Assembly (NCBI RefSeq): GCF_004151105.1
Contig: NZ_PHRF01000064.1
Coordinates: 210,208-274,207, forward strand
Direction of reading: 5' to 3'
Length of the DNA stretch: 64,000 nucleotides
From: Streptomyces sp. L-9-10
Lineage (GTDB): Bacteria > Actinomycetota > Actinomycetes > Streptomycetales > Streptomycetaceae
Shown here: positions 8,484 through 18,563 of the stretch, piece after piece
Numbering within the stretch: position 1 is the stretch's first letter
Layout: each line of letters begins with the position of its first letter
The notes under the pieces: model-generated
Told to the model about the DNA's origin: nothing
What the model saw: only the letters and a program-made list of their open reading frames with translations
The model's database searches: none
Position numbers and translations under genes: made by a program

Positions 8484-10067
8484 TCATGGCGCTCCCGGCG
8501 GAATGAAGGGCAGCCCCGAGGGCGCGCCCTCCTCGATCAGGCGCATCAGCGCGTCCGTGTCCGCGTGCTCCTCGATGAGGTCACCGAGCAGGTCGAGCTG
8601 TTCCTCCCGCAACGCGCCGAAGCTCGTGCCGGGCGCGGGGACGAAACGCCGGCCCGCGGTCCGCGCCACCTCCGTCAGGAACCGCCGCCGGAACGCGTCG
8701 CTCTCCAGCGCCCCGTGCCAGTGCGTGCCCGTGACCGCCCCCACCCGGCAGCCGTCCAGCGCCCGCCCGTCCGCGTCGGAGACGAAGGCGTCGCCTCCGC
8801 GTACGTCGGCGACGCCGTGATGGATCTCGTACCCCTCCACCGTCTCGCCGAGGGCCAGGCCCACCGGCCTGGCCAGGGTCTTCTCGCGGGCGAACCGCAC
8901 CCGTACGGGCAGCAGTCCGAGGCCGGGCACCGCGCCCGCCCGGGACTCCACCTCGTCGTCGATGTGCTCGCCCAGGAGCTGGTAGCCGCCGCAGATCCCC
9001 AGTACGGGACGGCCCTCGGCGGCCCGCCGGGCGAGCGCGTCGGCGAGCCCGCGTTCGCGCAGCCACGCCAGCGCCCTGACCGTGCCGCGCGTGCCGGGCA
9101 CCACCACGAGATCGGCGTCGACCAGCTCCTCCGGCCGGTCCACGAACCGCACGACGACCCCCGGCTCCGCCGCCAGCGCGTCCACATCGGTGAAGTTGGA
9201 CATCAGCGGCACGGCGCAGACCGCGACCCGCAGCACGTCCTCGCCGTACGGGGGAGCCGCCGGCGACTCGCGTACGGCGCCGCGCATCGAGACGCGCAGC
9301 CCGTCCTCCTCGTCGATGCCCAGACCGTGCCGGAACGGCAGTACGCCGAGCGTGGATCGTCCCGTGAGCCCGCGGAGCATGTCGAGGCCCGGTTCGAGCA
9401 GCGAGACGTCGCCCCGGAATTTGTTGACCAGATAGCCCGCGATCAGCTCCTGGTCCTCGGGGGACAGCAGCGCGGTCGTCCCGAAGAACGAGGCGAAGAC
9501 GCCGCCCCGGTCGATGTCCCCGACGACCACCACCGGCAGCCGCGCGGCCCGCGCGATGCCCATGTTCACGATGTCGGTACGACGCAGATTGATCTCGGCG
9601 GGACTGCCGGCCCCTTCGCAGATCACGGCGTCGTAGGTGCCGCGCAGCCGCTCCAGGCACTCCAGTACGGGCCCGAGCAAGGACTCCCGGCGCCCCTCGT
9701 GCGGTGTTCTCCCCGGGGACGCCCCCTGAGAGGTCCCGAAGAAACCCCTGGCGCTCATTTCCCCCACCGGCCGCCCCATCAGCACCACTTGGCTGCTGCG
9801 GTCACTGCCGGGCTTCAGCAGGACCGGGTTCATCAGCGCGGTCGGTTCGATCCGGGCGGCCTGGGCCTGCATCGCCTGGGCCCGGCCGATCTCCGCGCCC
9901 TCGCGCGTCACGAACGAGTTCAGCGACATGTTCTGCCCCTTGAAGGGCGCGACCTTCACCCCACGGCGCACCAGCCAGCGGCAGATCCCCGCCGTGACCA
10001 CGCTCTTGCCCGCGTCGGAGGTCGTGCCGGCTATCAGCAGCCCCCCGCCGCGCCCGTCCCCGCTCAT
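8484..10067 (-). CDS. cobQ: Cobyric acid synthase CobQ
   Basis: Performs the four later amidations (b, d, e, g) of adenosylcobyrinate a,c-diamide. The N-terminal ATPase domain has the P-loop GTTSDAGKS near residue 14 and PFKGQNMSLNSFVT. The C-terminal glutaminase domain has LGICGGYQLLG near residue 356 and the catalytic His in GYEIHHG. Length 527 is slightly above the usual figure of about 490, with extra sequence at SQGASPGRTPHEGR around residue 115. ATG 10067 overlaps the cobD stop by four bases (ATGA). Confidence 0.95.
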   Translation of the reverse strand: MSGDGRGGGLLIAGTTSDAGKSVVTAGICRWLVRRGVKVAPFKGQNMSLNSFVTREGAEIGRAQAMQAQAARIEPTALMNPVLLKPGSDRSSQVVLMGRPVGEMSARGFFGTSQGASPGRTPHEGRRESLLGPVLECLERLRGTYDAVICEGAGSPAEINLRRTDIVNMGIARAARLPVVVVGDIDRGGVFASFFGTTALLSPEDQELIAGYLVNKFRGDVSLLEPGLDMLRGLTGRSTLGVLPFRHGLGIDEEDGLRVSMRGAVRESPAAPPYGEDVLRVAVCAVPLMSNFTDVDALAAEPGVVVRFVDRPEELVDADLVVVPGTRGTVRALAWLRERGLADALARRAAEGRPVLGICGGYQLLGEHIDDEVESRAGAVPGLGLLPVRVRFAREKTLARPVGLALGETVEGYEIHHGVADVRGGDAFVSDADGRALDGCRVGAVTGTHWHGALESDAFRRRFLTEVARTAGRRFVPAPGTSFGALREEQLDLLGDLIEEHADTDALMRLIEEGAPSGLPFIPPGAP

Positions 10068-11092
10068 CCGCGCCCCCTTCGTCCGGCCCCACGGCGTAGC
10101 GCGCGGTGGGCGAGTCCGTACCCGAAACGGCCCGCCACGCAGACCGCGAGGGCGGCCCCGGTCACCCGGCGCGACAGCCGTACGGCCCGCTCGATGTCCG
10201 CGACCTCGACCGGCCGGCCCTCGCCGTTCAGCACCGGCCTGTGCTCCACCCGCCCGCCGTACGCGAGCGTCCCGCCCAGCCGTACGCCCAGCGCGCCGGC
10301 GAACGACGCCTCCACGGGGCCCGCGTTGGGGCTCGGATGTTTACGGGCGTCCCGCCGTACCGCCCGCAGGGCCGCGCCGGGATCGCCGCCGACACCGCCG
10401 GCCAGCGCACCGGCGAGTACGGCGGTCAGCCGGGCGCCCGGCCCGCCCACGACATCGTCGAGCCGGGCCGAGGCCCAGCCGAACCTGCGGTACCGGGGCG
10501 AGAGATGACCCACCATCGCGTCGAGCGTGTTCACGGCACGGAATCCGGCGAGCCCCGGCACCCCCGCCACCGCCCCCCACACCAGCGCGCCGACGACCGC
10601 GTCGGAGGTGTTCTCGGCGACCGACTCCACAACGGCCCGCGCGATCTGCTGTCCGTCGAGCGCCTGCGGGTCGCGGCCGCACAGATGCGGCAGCCGCTCC
10701 CTGGCCCGTTCGACGTCCCCGGCGGTGAGCGCCGCGCCGATGGCCCGTGCCTCCCGTCCCAGTGAGGTGCCGCCGACCACGGCCCAGGTGGTGGCGGCGG
10801 TCAGCGCCACGGAGGCGGTGCGGTGGTCGCGTACGCCCCGGGCGGCCAGCGCCGCGATTCCGGCGGCTCCTCCGGCGCACACCACGGTGTGCAGTGCGCC
10901 CCAGCCCCGGTGGTCGCGCCACAGCCTCCGCTCTACGGCCGTCGCCGCCCGGCCGAACGCGGCTACGGGGTGGCCCCGGCGCGGATCGCCGAACAGCAGA
11001 TCGCCCAGGAGGCCCACGGCGGCGCCGTAGGCGAAAGCACGCTCGGCGGGCCGGCTCCGGCCGCGCACGACGGCCGAACGGCGGCCAGACAT
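10064..11092 (-). CDS. cobD: Adenosylcobinamide-phosphate synthase CobD (CbiB)
   Basis: Membrane enzyme that joins aminopropanol (phosphate) to adenosylcobyric acid. It has 342 residues with several hydrophobic helices and family motifs GLLGDLLFGDPRRGHPVAAFG near the N-terminus, then AENTSDAVVGALVWGAVAGVPG, NTLDAMVGHLSPRYRRFGWASARLDD and SPNAGPVEASFAGALGVRLGG. It is the first gene after the cobalamin riboswitch, with a GAGGA ribosome site inside the expression platform. It should set expression for the whole cobD-Q-chelatase-O-B unit. Confidence 0.94.
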   Translation of the reverse strand: MSGRRSAVVRGRSRPAERAFAYGAAVGLLGDLLFGDPRRGHPVAAFGRAATAVERRLWRDHRGWGALHTVVCAGGAAGIAALAARGVRDHRTASVALTAATTWAVVGGTSLGREARAIGAALTAGDVERARERLPHLCGRDPQALDGQQIARAVVESVAENTSDAVVGALVWGAVAGVPGLAGFRAVNTLDAMVGHLSPRYRRFGWASARLDDVVGGPGARLTAVLAGALAGGVGGDPGAALRAVRRDARKHPSPNAGPVEASFAGALGVRLGGTLAYGGRVEHRPVLNGEGRPVEVADIERAVRLSRRVTGAALAVCVAGRFGYGLAHRALRRGAGRRGRG

Positions 11093-11099
11093 GGCGAAA

Positions 11100-11236
11100 T
11101 GTCCTCACTCAGGGTCCGCGCCCCGGCTCGACGTGATGCGGCGGCGAGAGTTCCTGGCTCCTGGAGACGTGGCTCGCAGTGACAGTGGCGGGACCGCGCC
11201 GGATTCGCACCGGCTTCCTCTTCTGCCGTCGTCAAT
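11100..11236 (-). promoter_or_regulatory. Cobalamin (B12) riboswitch
   Basis: On the minus strand the leader reads GAGGAAGCCGGTGCGAATCC, then GGCGCGGTCCCGCCACTGT, then the B12-box region GAGCCAGGA about 20 bases on. These are the diagnostic conserved blocks of the AdoCbl aptamer in their normal order. The aptamer covers about 11128-11236. The remainder down to the cobD start contains GAGTGAGGACA, so ligand-dependent masking of the ribosome site is the likely mode. This is a direct sequence match to a well-known family; the switching mode is inference. Confidence 0.93.
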
Positions 11237-11245
11237 GGCCCCGGA

Positions 11246-11275
11246 AGTCCACCACGCAGCGCAAACACCCGTCAA
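11246..11275 (-). promoter_or_regulatory. Likely housekeeping promoter of the cob operon
   Basis: On the minus strand TTGACG (11275-11270) is followed by an 18-base spacer and TGGACT (11251-11246). A start near 11238 would place the riboswitch at the very 5' end of the transcript, which is why I favour this match. Confidence 0.5.
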
Positions 11276-11399
11276 CTCATCCCTGACCAGCGACGGGACA
11301 GTGTGCCGAGCCCCACACGGCACCCCCGCCCCACGGGCACCGAAGAACCGGCCCCGGCGCGCGAACCGGCCCGGCACATGAAACGGCCCGGCACATGAA

Positions 11400-11434
11400 C
11401 CGGCCCCGGCGCGTGACGGACGCGCCGGGGCCGG
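11400..11434. terminator. Strong hairpin after the pit operon
   Basis: A perfect 15-bp stem (11400-11414 with 11420-11434) closed by GACGG lies 38 bases past the stop of the small membrane gene. The DNA from 11276 to 11399 otherwise holds only the cob promoter region and two copies of CGGCCCGGCACATGAA; I see no gene there. Confidence 0.8.
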
Positions 11435-11471
11435 CCCGGGTCGAGGTGGCGCGGCCGTTCCGGCCGCCCGG

Positions 11472-11699
11472 TCAGGCGACGATCAGATAGATCCCGTACG
11501 CGACGGCCGCCACGCAGAGCGCGAAGCAGGTGTACGCGCCCGCGCGGGCCAGCGCCACGGAGCCGGCGGCCCCCCGCGCGCTCGCCGACTCCTGCTTGGC
11601 GAGGCCCACGATGCCGAGGGTGAACAGGCCCACGAGGGCGACGGTGGCCACGAGGCTGACACCGAAGACGGAACCGAGTGCTGCCCAGTCGATGTTCAT
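11472..11699 (-). CDS. Small two-helix membrane protein downstream of pit
   Basis: A 75-residue protein with two hydrophobic helices: GVSLVATVALVGLFTLGIVG and, near the end, ARAGAYTCFALCVAAVAYGI, joined by a short polar loop. It starts with ATG 14 bases after the pit stop, with a purine-rich GGAAGAGAAACC leader, so it is co-transcribed. No functional family is recognised. The fixed position suggests an accessory role for the phosphate transporter, which is inference. Confidence 0.8.
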   Translation of the reverse strand: MNIDWAALGSVFGVSLVATVALVGLFTLGIVGLAKQESASARGAAGSVALARAGAYTCFALCVAAVAYGIYLIVA

Positions 11700-11713
11700 G
11701 CGGTTTCTCTTCC

Positions 11714-12997
<1,284 letters not shown>

Positions 12998-13033
12998 TGA
13001 CCCAGGACCCAGGCAATCTTTTGACGTCAGTGG

Positions 13034-13074
13034 CCTCGGTGAACGTAGGGAGTCAGAGTGAACGGAAGATGAAC
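13034..13074 (-). promoter_or_regulatory. PHO-box-like direct repeats upstream of pit
   Basis: On the minus strand GTTCATCTTCC (13074-13064) and GTTCACTCTGA (13063-13053) are adjacent 11-base units, and a third GTTCACC starts at 13044. PhoP of Streptomyces binds 11-base direct repeats of GTTCACC type, so this is a good candidate operator about 40-75 bases before the pit start. Spacing of the first two is exact; the third is off by 8 bases. Confidence 0.62.
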
Positions 13075-13173
13075 TGGGCTCGTCTTTGTGGTGTCCCCAT
13101 GTGTGGAGAAATCGCCCGCCTGTTCTGCTGAAGTGCCCTGGGCTCCCTTGCCCCCGCCTGACAGGATTCTCAT

Positions 13174-13836
13174 ATGACTGATCAGCAGAGCCGGGACGCG
13201 ATAGCCGGGGCCTGGCGTGAACTCATCGCCACCGCCCGGAGAACAGCAGGTGAAGGACTTGTCGTCGGTACATCGGGCAACGTGTCGGTACGGATCGGCG
13301 AACTGATCCTCGTCACGCCGAGCGGAGTCCCGTATGACCAACTCACCGCCGAGGACGCCGTCGGCGTCGATCCGGACGGCCGACAGGTCCTCGGTGATTT
13401 CACCCCTACGAGTGAGCTGCCGCTGCACCTCGCCGTTTACCGGAACACCTCCGCGACGGCTGTGGTCCACACCCACGCCGTGCACGCCACCGCCGTCTCC
13501 ACCCTCGTCCCCGAACTGCCCTTGATCCACTACATGGCGGCGGCCCACGGCGGCGCCGTCCGGGTCGCGCCCTACGCGCTGTACGGCTCGGACGAACTGG
13601 CCGCCCATATGCTCCACGCCCTGCGCGACCGGAACGCCTGTCTCCTCCAGAACCACGGCACGGTCGCCTACGGGGACAGCCTCGCCCAGGCCTACGACCG
13701 CACGGCGCAGCTGGAGTGGATGTGCCGCCTCTGGCTCACCGCGAACTCCCTGCCCGGCCGCACGCCCTCACTGCTGACCGAGGCCCAGCTGGACGAGGTC
13801 GGACAGAAGCTGAAGGGGTACGGACAGCGGGGCTGA
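13174..13836 (+). CDS. Class II aldolase/adducin family protein
   Basis: Zn-dependent aldolase fold of 220 residues, related to L-fuculose-phosphate and ribulose-phosphate aldolases or epimerases. Metal ligands H99 and H101 (VVHTHAVH) and H161 (LLQNHGTV) are present, with the catalytic-type Glu at E81 (TSELPLH). The phosphate-binding segments GTSGNVS and TPSG are also present. The true sugar-phosphate or thio-sugar substrate cannot be told from sequence. It is divergent from pit and stands as a single gene or with the following hydrolase. Confidence 0.87.
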   Translation: MTDQQSRDAIAGAWRELIATARRTAGEGLVVGTSGNVSVRIGELILVTPSGVPYDQLTAEDAVGVDPDGRQVLGDFTPTSELPLHLAVYRNTSATAVVHTHAVHATAVSTLVPELPLIHYMAAAHGGAVRVAPYALYGSDELAAHMLHALRDRNACLLQNHGTVAYGDSLAQAYDRTAQLEWMCRLWLTANSLPGRTPSLLTEAQLDEVGQKLKGYGQRG

Positions 13837-13928
13837 CCAGCGTTTCCGGCGGGGCGTCCGGCAGGCTCCGGCACCCCGACGGACACCCCCGGCTGGCCGA
13901 GCCCGCCGGGGGTGACCACACTGGGAAC

Positions 13929-15056
13929 GTGCGCCCCGCCAAAGCGACGGCAGCGGCCGTCTCCACAGTCATCGGTGTCGGCGCGGCCGCGTTCGCGGCC
14001 GGCCGGTACGCCGGCGACGCCGCGCTCAAGACGACGCCCGGCCGCCCCCTGCCGGGCGACCCCCGTCTCACCGTGCACGCCACGGCCGCCGGACAGATCG
14101 CCCTGACCCGCTGCCTCGCCTCCCTGCGCCCCGGTACGTACGGGATCGAGGGCCCCGGCGTCCACGCGGTCGTCGGGCCGGTCCTGGACGAGGTGGAACA
14201 CGCCGCGGACACCGTGGTGCGCCGGCTGGAGCGCGTCAGTCACGGCTCGCTCGTCGCCGGCACCCGTGTGCGCCTCACCCCGCAGGTCCACAGCGGCGAT
14301 CCCACCTCCGCCCTCGGCCTCGGCCACAAGGACGTGATGATCCCGGGCGAACTCGGCCCCCTGCCCGCCTGGTTCGTGCCCGGGGTGCGCGACACCTGGG
14401 TCATCACCACGCACGGCCTCGGCACCACCCGCGAGCACCCCATGAACATCATGGAGTTCCTCGCGGAACAGGAACTTCCGGTACTCGACCTCGCCTATCG
14501 CGGCGATCCCGGGGCGCCCCGCTCCCCGGACGGCCTCGGCCACCTCGGCGAGTCCGAATGGCGCGACCTCGACGCGGCGCTCCGTTACGCGGTCCGGTAC
14601 GGCGCCGAGCGCGTGGTGCTGCACGGCTGGTCCACCGGCGCCTCGATGGCCCTGGGCGCGGCGGCCGGCTCCCCGCTCCGCGCCCGGATCGCCGGGCTGG
14701 TGCTCGACTCGCCGGTGCTGGACTCGGAGGCCACCCTGCGTGCGCTGGCCACCGCCCGCCGTGTCCCCGCGCCGCTGCTGCCGCTCGCGGTCCGGTCGGC
14801 CCAGGGCAGGGCCGGTCTCGACGGCGACCGGCTGCGCCAGGCCGCCGACCCCGGCAGGCTGAACATCCCGACGCTGATCTTCCACGGCCCCGACGACACC
14901 CTCGCGTCCTGGAACCCCTCCCGCGAACTCGCCGCCCACCGCTCCGGTCTGATCAGCCTGCACGCCGTCGCGCACGCCCCGCACGGCGCGATGTGGAACG
15001 CGGATCCGGCGGGATACGAAGAGGTGCTCCGACGCTTCCTCACCCCCCTGATGTAG
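13929..15056 (+). CDS. Membrane-anchored alpha/beta hydrolase
   Basis: A 375-residue protein with an N-terminal hydrophobic anchor (AAAVSTVIGVGAAAFAAGRYAG), then an alpha/beta hydrolase domain. Visible elements are THGLGTTREHP (oxyanion region), nucleophile elbow LHGWSTGASMA (Ser), acidic residue in IFHGPDDTLASW and catalytic His in HAPHGAMW. The start GTG 13929 puts the anchor right at the N-terminus; the longer open frame upstream overlaps the aldolase gene and is not coding. The substrate is unknown; family members are often annotated as peptidase- or lipase-like. Confidence 0.85.
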   Translation: MRPAKATAAAVSTVIGVGAAAFAAGRYAGDAALKTTPGRPLPGDPRLTVHATAAGQIALTRCLASLRPGTYGIEGPGVHAVVGPVLDEVEHAADTVVRRLERVSHGSLVAGTRVRLTPQVHSGDPTSALGLGHKDVMIPGELGPLPAWFVPGVRDTWVITTHGLGTTREHPMNIMEFLAEQELPVLDLAYRGDPGAPRSPDGLGHLGESEWRDLDAALRYAVRYGAERVVLHGWSTGASMALGAAAGSPLRARIAGLVLDSPVLDSEATLRALATARRVPAPLLPLAVRSAQGRAGLDGDRLRQAADPGRLNIPTLIFHGPDDTLASWNPSRELAAHRSGLISLHAVAHAPHGAMWNADPAGYEEVLRRFLTPLM

Positions 15057-15396
15057 CGCCTGGCCGCGCTGAGCCGGCGTCCGACGCGGCGCCGGGGACG
15101 GCGCGGCCCCACGGGGCGCTTTACCGGTGTCTGACGGATCTTTCCGGCATGCGGCGACGCGGCGGAATCCGATGCGACGCCCGGCGCTCCGCTTCACCTC
15201 CTTCACGCACCTTGCGACCCACCGGGTCCACCCGCCACACAGCGCTCCACCAGCTGTCCCGTCCCTTTCCAACAGGCATCTTCCTTCCCTTCCGTGCCCT
15301 GCGGCACCCCCGTGGAACGGGCCTCCTCCGCCCTTCCCGTACCGCCGGAACAGGTTCCGTTTGGGCTTTCGGGCGGTCACCGGGAAGACTGCCCCC
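15057..15396. other. Gene-free pyrimidine-rich spacer
   Basis: No supported gene. It contains a long C/T-rich stretch (15195-15345) and a perfect small palindrome CGGAAC-AG-GTTCCG at 15346-15359, about 40 bases before the next start. The palindrome could be an operator. No terminator for the hydrolase gene is obvious, apart from GC-rich complementary sequence around 15075-15115. Confidence 0.5.
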
Positions 15397-16794
15397 GTGA
15401 CGTCCCGAAAGCCTGATGAGCAATTGGCGCGCAACTCCAGACTCCGACTCGTCCGCCCGCGGCCGTTGGCCACGGCCCGACGGGCTGTGACCGACGGGCG
15501 CAGCCGTCCGGCACCCCGGCCGCCCGAGGGCACTCCGCCCCCGGCGGAGCTGGCCCGTCAGGCGAGAGCGGTCCTCGCCGACGCGGTGCGGATCGCCCGC
15601 TGGGCGGCCGGTGACCGGGACCCCGGCGCGGGTCCGCTCGACGCGGCGACGGCCGAACGGGCCGCCGCGGCACTGGAGTTGACGTCCGACCAGGTGCGCG
15701 CGGGCTGGGACCGTGCCCGGCTGGCCGGACTCGTCGAGCTGCACGGCACCGCCGTACGGCCCGGCTGGCGGCTCCAGGCGTGGGACCGCGACGACAGCGC
15801 GGTCCAGCGCGGCTGGGTGGCACTCTTCGACGCCTGGTCGCTCGTGCACCCGGCCCCCGAGGACGTCGCCGCCTCCACGGTCGCCGAGGTCGTCGAGGCC
15901 GTTCCGCAGGTGCTCTCCCTTCTCCAGCTCTCCGCAGGACCCGTGCTCGTACCGGCCCTGCTCGATCTCCTCCGGCAGCGGGTCGCGGAACTCCACGAGG
16001 AGCGCTGCGAGGTGCCCTACGGCCCGCAGCCCGCCCCCGTCGAGCCCCCGGCGCCCGAGCCGCCGGCCGACGACCTCCTGCCCCCGCTCCTCGACTGGGC
16101 CCTGGAAGGGCTGGCCGCCGTGGGCGCGCTGACCCTGGGGAAGGGCCAGGCGACCCTCACCCCGCTCGGCAACTGGGCGGTCTGGGTCAAGCTGGAGCAG
16201 ATCTGCGTCGCCGCCCAGAGCCCCGCGGGCAATATCGAGCAGTCCGCCGAGCACATGCTGCGCGGCTGCGCGCGGCTCACCCCCGGCCCCGCCCGCGCCG
16301 AATACCGTGCCTGGCTCGCCGCCCGCACCGTCGGCAGCGCGGTCACCGAACTGCTCGCCGTCGCCCGGGGAGAGGACGCGCTCCTGCGCGGGCTCGCCTT
16401 CGAGGCGCTGCGCGTCGTCGGCGCCCCCGCCGAGGCCGAGGTACGGGCCGCGGCGACGGACTCCTCGCTGCGCCCCTACGCTCTGCTCTGGCTGGCGGAG
16501 TACGAGGGCGCCGACCCGGAGGACGCGGCCGAGGTCCTCACCCGGGAGGAGTCCACCTGGCTCTGGGTGGACACCGCGGCGGCCGTCGCCGACCACGGCG
16601 AGAGCGAACTGCTGGTCCGCCACCTGGACTCCGCCGTGCAGGGCAACGTGCCCGCGCTGCTCGACGAGATCCGGGCCGTCGGCCACCCCCGTACCGTCCA
16701 GGTCCTGGTCGCCCTCGCCGCCGCGCACCCGGATCCCGCCCTCGCCAAGGCGGTCCGCCGGGCGGCCTTCCAGGTGCACACCGGAGGAGCCTGA
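15397..16794 (+). CDS. Conserved streptomycete protein with HEAT-like C-terminal repeats, unknown function
   Basis: A 465-residue soluble protein. The first 35 residues are basic and proline-rich. Residues 50-250 look like a winged-helix or mixed domain (LELTSDQVRAGWDRARLAGLVEL and ALTLGKGQATLTPLGNW). The last 200 residues are Ala/Leu helices with GLAFEALRVVGAPAEAEVRAA-type units that resemble HEAT repeats, ending AVRRAAFQVHTGG. GTG 15397 is preceded by GGGAAG at the right distance; in-frame upstream GTGs are possible. It is followed by a convergent VOC gene. I cannot assign a function. Confidence 0.75.
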   Translation: MTSRKPDEQLARNSRLRLVRPRPLATARRAVTDGRSRPAPRPPEGTPPPAELARQARAVLADAVRIARWAAGDRDPGAGPLDAATAERAAAALELTSDQVRAGWDRARLAGLVELHGTAVRPGWRLQAWDRDDSAVQRGWVALFDAWSLVHPAPEDVAASTVAEVVEAVPQVLSLLQLSAGPVLVPALLDLLRQRVAELHEERCEVPYGPQPAPVEPPAPEPPADDLLPPLLDWALEGLAAVGALTLGKGQATLTPLGNWAVWVKLEQICVAAQSPAGNIEQSAEHMLRGCARLTPGPARAEYRAWLAARTVGSAVTELLAVARGEDALLRGLAFEALRVVGAPAEAEVRAAATDSSLRPYALLWLAEYEGADPEDAAEVLTREESTWLWVDTAAAVADHGESELLVRHLDSAVQGNVPALLDEIRAVGHPRTVQVLVALAAAHPDPALAKAVRRAAFQVHTGGA

Positions 16795-16938
16795 CCGGCC
16801 GGCCCCGCGCCGCGCGACCCGACGCGGAGGGACCGGCCCCGCCGGTCCCACCGCGAAGACCGACCGGACGGGACCCCGCCGCGCGGCGGTGCCCCGGTCG
16901 CCGGGACCGCGGTCCGCCAGGCCTCGGCCGGTCGTGCC

Positions 16939-17340
16939 TCAGCCGCCCGCGCCCGGCGCGTACGTCCCGAAGCTCCATATGTTCCCCTCGGCGTCGCGGG
17001 CCATGTAGTCCCGTGAGCCGTAGTCCTGGTCCGTGGGCGCCATCAGGATCTCGACGCCGTGCTCCACCGCCCGCGCGTGGTGCGCGTCGACGTCCTCGAC
17101 GACCACATAGACGCCCGCGGGGCCCGCGTCGCCCATCGCCTTGGCGAAGACGCCCGCCCGGCCCTTCGAGCCCAGCATCACCACGCCGTCGCCGGACGCC
17201 AGCTCGGCGTGGAGCACCTCGCCGTCCTCGCCCTCGTACACCGATACCTCGGTGAACGCGAAGGCGTCTGTCAGCGTCCTGATGGCCGCCTTCGCGTCCC
17301 TGTACAGGATGGTCGGGCAGATGCTCGGTACTCCGGTCAT
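16939..17340 (-). CDS. VOC (glyoxalase/bleomycin-resistance fold) protein, PhnB-like
   Basis: Single VOC domain of 133 residues with the paired beta-alpha-beta-beta-beta units: PSICPTILYRDAKAAIRTLTDAFAF at the start, GVYVVVEDVDAHHARAVEHG in the middle and DYGSRDYMARDAEGNIWSFGTY at the end. The last matches the PhnB-like group. Start ATG 17340 is preferred over TTG 17349 because GAGGGG lies 9 bases before the ATG and directly abuts the TTG. No metal or substrate can be assigned with confidence. Confidence 0.85.
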   Translation of the reverse strand: MTGVPSICPTILYRDAKAAIRTLTDAFAFTEVSVYEGEDGEVLHAELASGDGVVMLGSKGRAGVFAKAMGDAGPAGVYVVVEDVDAHHARAVEHGVEILMAPTDQDYGSRDYMARDAEGNIWSFGTYAPGAGG

Positions 17341-17573
17341 GCTGATCAACCCCTCGCGGGCTCCAATGTGACGCGGATCTCAGTCTCGCACCGGCCACTG
17401 ACAATCGGCCTTCGAGCCGTCACGGCCCCGCCCGGCCGGCATCCGGGGCCGAACGGGGGATGTGCCGCACCGCGCCCGCCGTGTCGCGGGGCGCCGCCGC
17501 CCCGCCCGCGCGGCCCGTGGCTACGCTCGCGAGCCCGGCAAGATCCGAAAGACAGGCCCCAGACGGGAGAACA

Positions 17574-18563
17574 GTGACGGCTGTGCCGACGACCACGGCG
17601 CCGGACCTGCTGCCGGGCACCAGAGCGGACGGCGGTCCCGAGGACGACGCCGATTCCCCGTACGCCGAGTCCCGGTACACCGAGTCCCCGCACGGCGGCC
17701 TCCCGCCCGGCGGTTCCCCGCGCCGCCCCGGCCCCCGGCCCGTCGGGCAGGGCCGTTCCCGGTACAGGCCGCGACGCCGTACCCGCCTCGTCCTCGCGGC
17801 CCTCTCCGTCGTCCTCGCCGTCCCGTTGGTGACCGCCGCCCGCCAGTCCAGGGACTTCCCCTTCGACGACCGCCTCACCGTGCACACCACCGCGGCGCCC
17901 GGACCCGCCGCCCAAGAGCCCGTCCTGCGCACGTCGGGCCCTCGCGTCGAGGCGCGCGACCCGGGCTCGGGCACGCTCCGCTGGGTCCACGAGCGCACCG
18001 GCAGCCGTCCGCTCGCCCTCGCAGCGGGGCCCGGCCACGCCTTCGCCCTCTGGAGCGACGGCCTGGTCACCGACACCGAGCGCGCCGCCGGCTCGGCCGT
18101 CCGCTGGCATCGCGCCCTGCCCGGTCTCGCCGACTGGCTGGCCGCGGGGCCCGGCCGCGCGGCGGGGGTCCTCCAGCCCCTCGCGCCCGGGTCGCGCATG
18201 CTCGCCGTCGTCACCCCGCATCGCATCGTCGCCTTCCGCGCCGAGGACGGCGATCTGCGCTGGGTGCTGCCCGCCGCCCGCGGCTGCGCCTTCGACCCGG
18301 GACGGTACGTCCGTACGGCCGGGATCCTGCTCGTCGCCCAGCCCTGTCCCGGGCACACCGACTGGACCGCCGAGCTGATGGCGGTCGACGACCTCGGCCG
18401 GATCGTGCCGGGCCGCACCCCGCTCCGCAACGACCTCCGCGACGACCCCCGTCGCGATCTCCGGGACGTTCCCCGGAACGGTCCCCCGGGCGGTGTCTCG
18501 AAAGGGTTCTCGGACCATCGTCCGGGGGACCGGCCAGAGAAAGCAGTTGCGCGACCCCGTTAG
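17574..18563 (+). CDS. Membrane-anchored PQQ/beta-propeller-like protein
   Basis: A 329-residue protein. An N-terminal cytoplasmic region of about 65 Pro/Arg/Ser-rich residues is followed by one TM helix (RLVLAALSVVLAVPLVTAA) and an extracytoplasmic domain. The external part has PQQ-like blade motifs (VEARDPGSGTLRWVHERTG, VAFRAEDGDLRWVLPAARG). The C-terminus after residue 285 is repetitive Arg/Asp/Pro (NDLRDDPRRDLRDVPRNG) and probably disordered. GTG 17574 follows GGGAG. No enzymatic role is evident; such proteins often bind or scaffold at the membrane. Confidence 0.7.
   Translation: MTAVPTTTAPDLLPGTRADGGPEDDADSPYAESRYTESPHGGLPPGGSPRRPGPRPVGQGRSRYRPRRRTRLVLAALSVVLAVPLVTAARQSRDFPFDDRLTVHTTAAPGPAAQEPVLRTSGPRVEARDPGSGTLRWVHERTGSRPLALAAGPGHAFALWSDGLVTDTERAAGSAVRWHRALPGLADWLAAGPGRAAGVLQPLAPGSRMLAVVTPHRIVAFRAEDGDLRWVLPAARGCAFDPGRYVRTAGILLVAQPCPGHTDWTAELMAVDDLGRIVPGRTPLRNDLRDDPRRDLRDVPRNGPPGGVSKGFSDHRPGDRPEKAVARPR

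Noticed and set aside
6332..8506. Long open frame on the plus strand across the chelatase gene
   Set aside because: It is antisense to a clear AAA+/VWA protein and its translation is Arg/Pro-rich with no motif; high GC keeps such frames open by chance. The same holds for 8565-10508, 36605-38083, 48398-50230 and many others.
11360..11400. Direct CGGCCCGGCACATGAA copies as an attachment site or iteron
   Set aside because: Only two imperfect copies, adjacent to a terminator, with no integrase, replication gene or tRNA nearby.
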